Part shown: one piece after another, positions 59,572 through 64,000 of the stretch
Layout: every line of letters starts with the position of its first letter
Position numbering within the stretch: position 1 is the stretch's first letter
NCBI GenBank assembly: GCA_028285415.1
Contig: JANQPF010000021.1
Span: 1 to 64,000 of the forward strand
DNA: 64,000 bases
DNA from: Pseudomonadales bacterium
GTDB taxonomy: Bacteria; Pseudomonadota; Gammaproteobacteria; Pseudomonadales; Azotimanducaceae
Direction: 5' to 3'
Notes under the pieces: generated by a model
What the model was told of the DNA's origin: nothing
The model's database searches: none
What the model saw: the letters and a program-made list of their open reading frames with translations, nothing else
Translations under genes and position numbers: made by a program

Positions 59572-60459
59572 GTGGTTACTCTCCGCATGGGTGGACAAAC
59601 TGTACGGCTGCAGTCAGAAGCGGCTATCTCTGGACCGCGTCTTATTCCTCTATTGCTGTGTACGGCGCTTGCCGCATGTGGCGGCGGTGGCGGAGGTGGT
59701 GGTAGTGCAACAACACAGAGTGATGCAACGCCATCCCCGAGCCTGACATTTACGGCATCGCCATCATCGGTCAGCGAAGGAGAATCGACCACGCTGTCCT
59801 GGCAAAGTACCAATACCGATAGCTGTCGGGCGTCGGGCGCGTGGAGCGGCGACCGAGCAGTTTCCGGTAGTGAAACGATTTCGAATTTGCAATCAACGCA
59901 GACTTTCTCGCTAAGCTGTTCGGGAGAAGGTGGTGGCGTCCTGCGCGACGTTGTCGTAAACGTTGTCGGTGACGGTGAGGTTACCGTTAACCTATCAGCG
60001 GATCGCTACGACGTGCGTAGCGGTGAACAAGTGACGTTGACCTGGAATTCAGCCAGCGCAACCTCCTGCGAGGCGAGTGGTGATTGGAGCGGCGATCAGC
60101 CGCTGTCCGGTACGTTTACGACGCCGTCTTTGACACAAGATTCGAACTTCCGATTAACCTGCTTTGCTCAAGCACAGAGCGCGGTTGCTCAGGTTGGGGT
60201 CAACGTGGTGGATCCCACTGTGTCTTGGCAACCCGCCGCGACGAACACTGACGGCACGCCGTTTGATGATCTCACAGGCTTCACGGTCTACTGGGGTAGT
60301 AACTCGCGCGATTACACCGGAAGTGTCTCGCTCGGACCAAATACCCGGGAATACACTCTCGACTTTGCCGCGGGAACTTACTACGTCGCCGTTACGTCGA
60401 CCAACTCTTCGAACGAAGAGAGTGACTTCTCGAACGAGGTGCGTAAGCAACTCCCTTAA
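59572..60459 (+). CDS. Surface lipoprotein with two Ig-like repeats and a fibronectin type III-like end
   Basis: A GTG at 59572 or an ATG at 59587 starts a protein of 295 or 290 residues. The lipobox is 'TALAAC' (C36 from the GTG), followed by eight glycines that form a flexible tether. Two Ig-like repeats follow, each with 'GE-x-x-TLSWxSxxxxSCxASGxWSGD' and a second Cys near its end, suggesting a disulfide in each. The last 90 residues ('VSWQPAATNTDGTPFDDLTGFTVYWGSNSRDY') look like a fibronectin III domain. It is a smaller paralogue of the next protein and probably sits on the cell surface. Confidence 0.82.
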   Translation: MVTLRMGGQTVRLQSEAAISGPRLIPLLLCTALAACGGGGGGGGSATTQSDATPSPSLTFTASPSSVSEGESTTLSWQSTNTDSCRASGAWSGDRAVSGSETISNLQSTQTFSLSCSGEGGGVLRDVVVNVVGDGEVTVNLSADRYDVRSGEQVTLTWNSASATSCEASGDWSGDQPLSGTFTTPSLTQDSNFRLTCFAQAQSAVAQVGVNVVDPTVSWQPAATNTDGTPFDDLTGFTVYWGSNSRDYTGSVSLGPNTREYTLDFAAGTYYVAVTSTNSSNEESDFSNEVRKQLP

Positions 60460-60503
60460 GCGGCTTCCTGCTGCGTTTCTAAACGAATGTGATCTGCTGC
60501 GTG

Positions 60504-60523
60504 CGCCAACGAACTCGTTGGCG
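60504..60523 (+). terminator. Hairpin after the first Ig-repeat lipoprotein gene
   Basis: CGCCAACG (60504-60511) and CGTTGGCG (60516-60523) form a perfect eight-base-pair stem with loop AACT, 45 bases after the stop. A T-run is lacking, so it may be a weak terminator or an RNA-stabilising element. A second hairpin, GACGCT/AGCGTC (60689-60704), lies just before the next gene. Confidence 0.4.
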
Positions 60524-60729
60524 TGACTGCAGTCCGTTTGCGTTCGTGCTCTCGCGCACAAAATTGCGTTTTTCTAACAAACCCGTGTGTTACATCACAG
60601 GAAAGATAGCGGTGGTCAATAGACTTCTCTCTAACGCACATCTGGCAGGGGACCGCCGGAGTGCAGGGACTGTAGTCGCGTCTACACCGACGCTTGCGAG
60701 CGTCGAGTGGATCGCAGAGAGAGAGAGCT

Positions 60730-63315
60730 ATGAGACACGTTCGTGGACTGGTTTTTTGTGCCCTGACCCTGGTGGCGGCTGCCTGTTCGAGTGGCAGCGA
60801 AGAGGGTTCTTCCGACGCTTTACTTAATGCGTTCACTTTCAGCGGCAGCGTAGGCGATGGCCCGATTGTGGGTGCAGAAGTCTCGGTGACCGACGCTGAC
60901 GGTAATCTGGTCACCACTGCGACCAGCGACGATGGCGCGAACTATAGCGTTGAGATCCCCGGGCAGACCCCGCTTCCAGTGACCATAAGCGTTCAGGGTG
61001 GCACCGATCTCGTTACCCAGCGCGCTTCCGACTTCGAGTTGGTCGCGGCGTTACACACCGTTGGCCCTCAGACTGTCAACGTTTCGCCGCTGACAACGCT
61101 CGCCGTGCGCGCTGCCGAGTGCAATGGAGATATTACGCCGGAGAACCTCGATCTCGCCTGGCGGGCGATGAGTGCGGATCTCAACATAGGGCTAGACAGC
61201 ACTGCCCTCGCTGATCCGATGACAAGCGCCATCGACGAGAGCAACATAGAAACCGCCGTGCTTGCAAACGAAGCAATTGGTGAGTGGGTTCGTCGAACGG
61301 GTGCAGCTTTGCAAAGTGCGGGCGTCGCAGTTTCTCTGGACGAAGTGGTTGAGGTACTCGCCTGCGATATGGCGGACGGTGCCTTGGATGCCGCCATGGT
61401 TAGCCTCGTTGGCAGCAACGACGACCGTATCCTTGCGATTGCCCAAGCGGTAGAAATCGGCGTGCGTCTGGAAGTACTTGCTGGTCGGTTGGAAGTGGAC
61501 GGCGCGGACGCAACGTCTTCGATGAACGCAGCTATCCGCAGTATCATGCCGACGATCTCCGACGCTGACGTCAACAGTATCGCGTTTGGCATGGAAGGCA
61601 TCTCGCAGTTGGTTGACGCGCTGGCAGTGTTGCAGGGCGTCTATGCTGATGACGAACTGTTCGACTTTATACTCTTGTTGGACGGTGCTGATGTAAGTAA
61701 CGTGCGTGCTCTTGTTGATTCCGCGCTGTCCGCAGGCCCGCAGAATGTGGTTCGGGGCCTTGCAGAACGCGTGAGCCTTGCTGATTCAACGGCCATCGCC
61801 GACATCAATGCGCGGCAACGGCAGCAGGACGACGCGCTTCCGCCAATTGTCAGCTTGTCCGCGGACCCTGCTGCCATTGACCCTGGCGACGGAACCACGC
61901 TGAGCTGGGCCAGCAGCAATGCAGATCGGTGTTCGGCAAGCGGCGCATGGGATGGTGAGCAAACGCTGGGAGGTGTATTTGTCACCGCTCCGTTGAACAA
62001 CTCGACGAGCTTTGCGCTTACGTGTACTGGTATCGGGGGTGTGACCGATGCGACGGTTGCTGTAATCGTTGGCGGTCAGCCGCAGCCGGATGCACCCACC
62101 ATATCCCTGTCAGCCAGCGCATCACAGATTGAAGCGGGAGATACGGTTGATTTGTCGTGGTCGAGCACGGGAGCTACGGCTTGCACCGCCAGCGGCGGCT
62201 GGAGTGGCAGCCGCGAAACGAGCGGGCAGATACAGGTTGGTCCCCTGCAGGCAAGCACCAGTTTCTCGTTGAGCTGCTCTGGTGATGGCGGCAGCGCTTC
62301 TGATGCCGTCACGGTGTCAGTTGTGACGTCCGCCCCTGTGCCCACGGTAGCGATAACGGCCAGCGCTTCGCAAGTGGGGGCGGGCGATAGCGTGACGCTT
62401 TCCTGGTCGAGCAGTAACGCCAACAGCTGTGCAGCCTCGGGGGCCTGGAGCGGCGTGCGCAGCACATCCGGTTCGGCCAGCGTCGGCCCCCTTCAAGCTG
62501 ACAGCACCTTTGTGCTCAACTGCTCGGGTGCTGGCGGCTCGGCTAGCGATACGGTCAGCGTGACCGTCGATTCGGTGCCGCTTAATCCTCCCAGCGTGAG
62601 CTTGACCGCAAACACCACACAGGTGGGCGCTGGTGACAGCGTGACACTCAGCTGGTCCAGCAGTAACGCCGATAGCTGTCTGGCGTCTGGAGACTGGAGC
62701 GGCGCACGGAATACGACCGGTTCGATGAGCGTTGGGCCGCTACAAGCTGAAAGCACGTTTGTGATCTCGTGCACGGGTGATGGTGGTAACGCTTCCGATA
62801 CAGTTGACGTTTCGGTCGCGGCGGTAGACCCGCCAACCCTATCGCTTGCTGTAAGCACTACTCAAATCGAATCCGGGCAGAGTGTGACGCTCACCTGGAG
62901 CACAGCCGATGCGGACAGCTGTTCCGCCTCTGGTGGATGGAGCGGCGCGCGCGCGACCAACGGACAGGAGGTTATTGCTAACTTGCAGAATACCACCACG
63001 TTCACGCTTTCTTGCGCCAACTCAGGTGGTAATGTTGTCGAGATGGTCAACGTGGCGGTAGTCGGATCACTTGATTTGAGTTGGCAGGCACCCACTGAGA
63101 ATACCGATGGCTCGGCTCTCACGCCCATTTCTGCCTACCGCATCTACTATGGTACGAGCACCCGCAACTACGACGACTTCGTGGAAGTCAGCGGTTCGAA
63201 TACCAGTCACACGCTACAGCTGCTGCAGGGTGACTACTATTTGGCCGTCACCGCGGTCAATAGCCAGGCCGAAGAGAGCGGCTATTCCAATGAGATCCTG
63301 AGAAGCGCCCGTTAG
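60730..63315 (+). CDS. Large surface lipoprotein with five Ig-like repeats and a fibronectin type III-like end
   Basis: The ATG at 60730, after a GAGAGAGAG stretch, gives 861 residues. A lipoprotein signal ends in 'LVAAAC' (C19). Residues of about 35-110 form a carboxypeptidase-regulatory-like beta domain ('GPIVGAEVSVTDADGNLVTTATSDD'). A helical region follows to about 370. Then come five repeats of about 80 residues with the core 'GAGDSVTLSWSSSNAxSCxASGxWSG' and 'FxLxCSGxGGSASDxVxVxV', each with two Cys. A fibronectin III-like end ('ISAYRIYYGTSTRNYDDF') closes it. The layout resembles adhesins or matrix-binding proteins. It ends in a hairpin shared with the beta-barrel gene. Confidence 0.85.
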   Translation: MRHVRGLVFCALTLVAAACSSGSEEGSSDALLNAFTFSGSVGDGPIVGAEVSVTDADGNLVTTATSDDGANYSVEIPGQTPLPVTISVQGGTDLVTQRASDFELVAALHTVGPQTVNVSPLTTLAVRAAECNGDITPENLDLAWRAMSADLNIGLDSTALADPMTSAIDESNIETAVLANEAIGEWVRRTGAALQSAGVAVSLDEVVEVLACDMADGALDAAMVSLVGSNDDRILAIAQAVEIGVRLEVLAGRLEVDGADATSSMNAAIRSIMPTISDADVNSIAFGMEGISQLVDALAVLQGVYADDELFDFILLLDGADVSNVRALVDSALSAGPQNVVRGLAERVSLADSTAIADINARQRQQDDALPPIVSLSADPAAIDPGDGTTLSWASSNADRCSASGAWDGEQTLGGVFVTAPLNNSTSFALTCTGIGGVTDATVAVIVGGQPQPDAPTISLSASASQIEAGDTVDLSWSSTGATACTASGGWSGSRETSGQIQVGPLQASTSFSLSCSGDGGSASDAVTVSVVTSAPVPTVAITASASQVGAGDSVTLSWSSSNANSCAASGAWSGVRSTSGSASVGPLQADSTFVLNCSGAGGSASDTVSVTVDSVPLNPPSVSLTANTTQVGAGDSVTLSWSSSNADSCLASGDWSGARNTTGSMSVGPLQAESTFVISCTGDGGNASDTVDVSVAAVDPPTLSLAVSTTQIESGQSVTLTWSTADADSCSASGGWSGARATNGQEVIANLQNTTTFTLSCANSGGNVVEMVNVAVVGSLDLSWQAPTENTDGSALTPISAYRIYYGTSTRNYDDFVEVSGSNTSHTLQLLQGDYYLAVTAVNSQAEESGYSNEILRSAR
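61840..63069 (+). repeat. Five in-frame Ig-domain repeats of about 240-250 bases
   Basis: Repeat units begin near 61840, 62089, 62338, 62587 and 62830, a period of about 243-249 bases. Units 2, 3 and 4 are the most alike, sharing segments such as GGTGACAGCGTGAC or close forms, so they likely arose by recent duplication. Units 1 and 5 are more diverged. Repeat number may vary between strains. Confidence 0.8.
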
Positions 63316-63322
63316 GGCGCTT
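63303..63322. terminator. Hairpin spanning the stops of two convergent genes
   Basis: AAGCGCCC (63303-63310) and GGGCGCTT (63315-63322) form a perfect eight-base-pair stem with loop GTTA. It covers the stop of the Ig-repeat gene (63313-63315) and touches the stop of the beta-barrel gene (63321-63323). It likely ends transcription from both sides, although T-runs are short. Confidence 0.55.
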
Positions 63323-64000
63323 ATGAGGGGGGTGTTGGCAGCTGACGGAGCGCGTAGCTGATTCTGACAAAGCCTACGGATTCATCGTATTCCCTGCCGG
63401 TGCCGCTGGTTTCGCTGTCCTGTTCTTCCATGCGAGCACCCACCGCAAGCTGTAGTCGTGGGGTGGCCTGCCAGGTCAAATCGAAGTTTCCCCGGAAGGA
63501 ATCGGTACTTTCGCCCTCGTCCAAGAAATCGCGCTCATCGTAGCCCAGGCCCAAAGACAACGTTATTGAGGGGGTCAGCGTCCGTTGCAGACTTACCGTA
63601 TAGCCTAATCGCTCGGTGTCTCGTTGTGCGTCCTCATAGTCCTCCTCGTCGTATTGGGCCACAATCTGCAAGTCTGTACGCGCATTGATCGCTTTGGCCC
63701 AGGAAATGCTCGCTCGGTTGTTGAAGAACACTTCGCCCAAATCGGAATCAACGGGAAAAAAGAGATCGTCAGCCAGACTCCCGGTACGCAGAGAGATAGG
63801 GCTGTCGCGAATCTCGCGCGCTATGCCCAACGTAACCAGATCACTCGGTGACGCCTGCCATTCTACTTCTACATCGAATGTGAACCCATCCACGTCATCG
63901 AGATCAGTGCGTTTTGTTTGCGTGTATCCGCCTTGTAAAGCGTAGATCACATCGCGAGCGGTACGATCCCACGTAATTTGCCCGATTGAGTACTCGAGGT
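63321..64000 (-). CDS. Outer-membrane beta-barrel protein, N-terminus cut by window edge
   Basis: The reverse strand is open from the stop at 63321-63323 to the window edge, about 225 residues. It consists of alternating strands typical of a barrel, with aromatic residues at strand ends: 'DVIYALQGGYTQTKR', 'FTFDVEVEWQASPSDLVTLGI', 'YTVSLQRTLTPSITLSLGLGYDERDF' in parts and the last strand 'YDESVGFVRISYALRQLP'. It resembles beta-barrels of exopolysaccharide or PEP-CTERM-type systems (TIGR03016-like), but that is uncertain. It faces the Ig-repeat lipoprotein gene. The start is outside the window. Confidence 0.75.
   Translation of the reverse strand, partial: LEYSIGQITWDRTARDVIYALQGGYTQTKRTDLDDVDGFTFDVEVEWQASPSDLVTLGIAREIRDSPISLRTGSLADDLFFPVDSDLGEVFFNNRASISWAKAINARTDLQIVAQYDEEDYEDAQRDTERLGYTVSLQRTLTPSITLSLGLGYDERDFLDEGESTDSFRGNFDLTWQATPRLQLAVGARMEEQDSETSGTGREYDESVGFVRISYALRQLPTPPS

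Noticed and set aside
60586-60599. TGTGTTACATCACA, resembling a CRP site
   Set aside because: The TGTG and CACA halves are two bases too close for the CRP consensus spacing.

Overview
The window is a dense, roughly 60 % GC stretch with many 1-14 base gene overlaps and short intergenic gaps. It holds about 57 protein genes, no rRNA, tRNA, CRISPR array or insertion sequence. Gene content points to a gammaproteobacterium, probably a heterotrophic marine or sediment lineage: glutaminyl-tRNA synthetase, MlaA/MlaC, a TRAP transporter, proteobacterial-type glucokinase, the long form of isocitrate lyase, many acyl-CoA enzymes and a TIGR03084-type protein. The lineage is inferred from gene families only.

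Layout. 1-8130: a truncated crotonase, an LLM-type flavin oxidoreductase, a peptide-type ABC importer without its ATPases, glucokinase, a serine beta-lactamase-fold hydrolase and a second crotonase. 8243-9834: a CHAD-like protein followed by a redoxin with an in-frame TGA and a SECIS-like hairpin, read here as a selenoprotein. 9958-17403: seven overlapping genes joining a complete TatT-type TRAP transporter to MlaC, MlaA and an HpnN-like RND protein, a possible lipid-trafficking machine. 17407-20790: a five-PAS GGDEF-EAL protein. 20827-26991: YjbQ, a small unknown protein, a two-subunit acyl-CoA dehydrogenase, a DUF523/DUF1722 protein and a membrane-anchored hydrolase. 27033-31104: a heterodimeric ABC exporter led by a 31-residue small ORF with its own promoter and palindrome.

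31136-36303: an MDR oxidoreductase, a TPP enzyme, a TPR lipoprotein and a TIGR03084-like protein. 36631-39507: a 51-residue basic protein, a strong bidirectional terminator, isocitrate lyase, and a divergent XRE regulator/membrane protein pair with repeated operators. 39504-41213: an alkylsulfatase-like metallo-beta-lactamase protein with a changed metal motif. 41559-47249: a six-gene glycerol-type ABC importer (GlpSTPQUV layout) preceded by a decayed dioxygenase start. 47246-59243: ordinary metabolic genes (FAH-family hydratase, SGNH esterase, FMN-binding protein, TesB, transglutaminase-like, GlnS, HMG-CoA lyase, PLP dehydratase, YheT-like hydrolase, TraB/GumN, CinA). 59572-64000: two paralogous surface lipoproteins built from Ig-like repeats and a fibronectin-like end, facing a partial outer-membrane beta-barrel gene, in sequence that looks AT-richer than the rest.

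Together the genes describe an aerobic user of fatty/branched acyl-CoAs, glycerol and small organic solutes, with the glyoxylate shunt for C2 growth. The most interesting items are the selenoprotein candidate, the TRAP-Mla-RND operon, the small ORF leading the ABC exporter, and the complementary loss of ATPase motifs in the glycerol importer.
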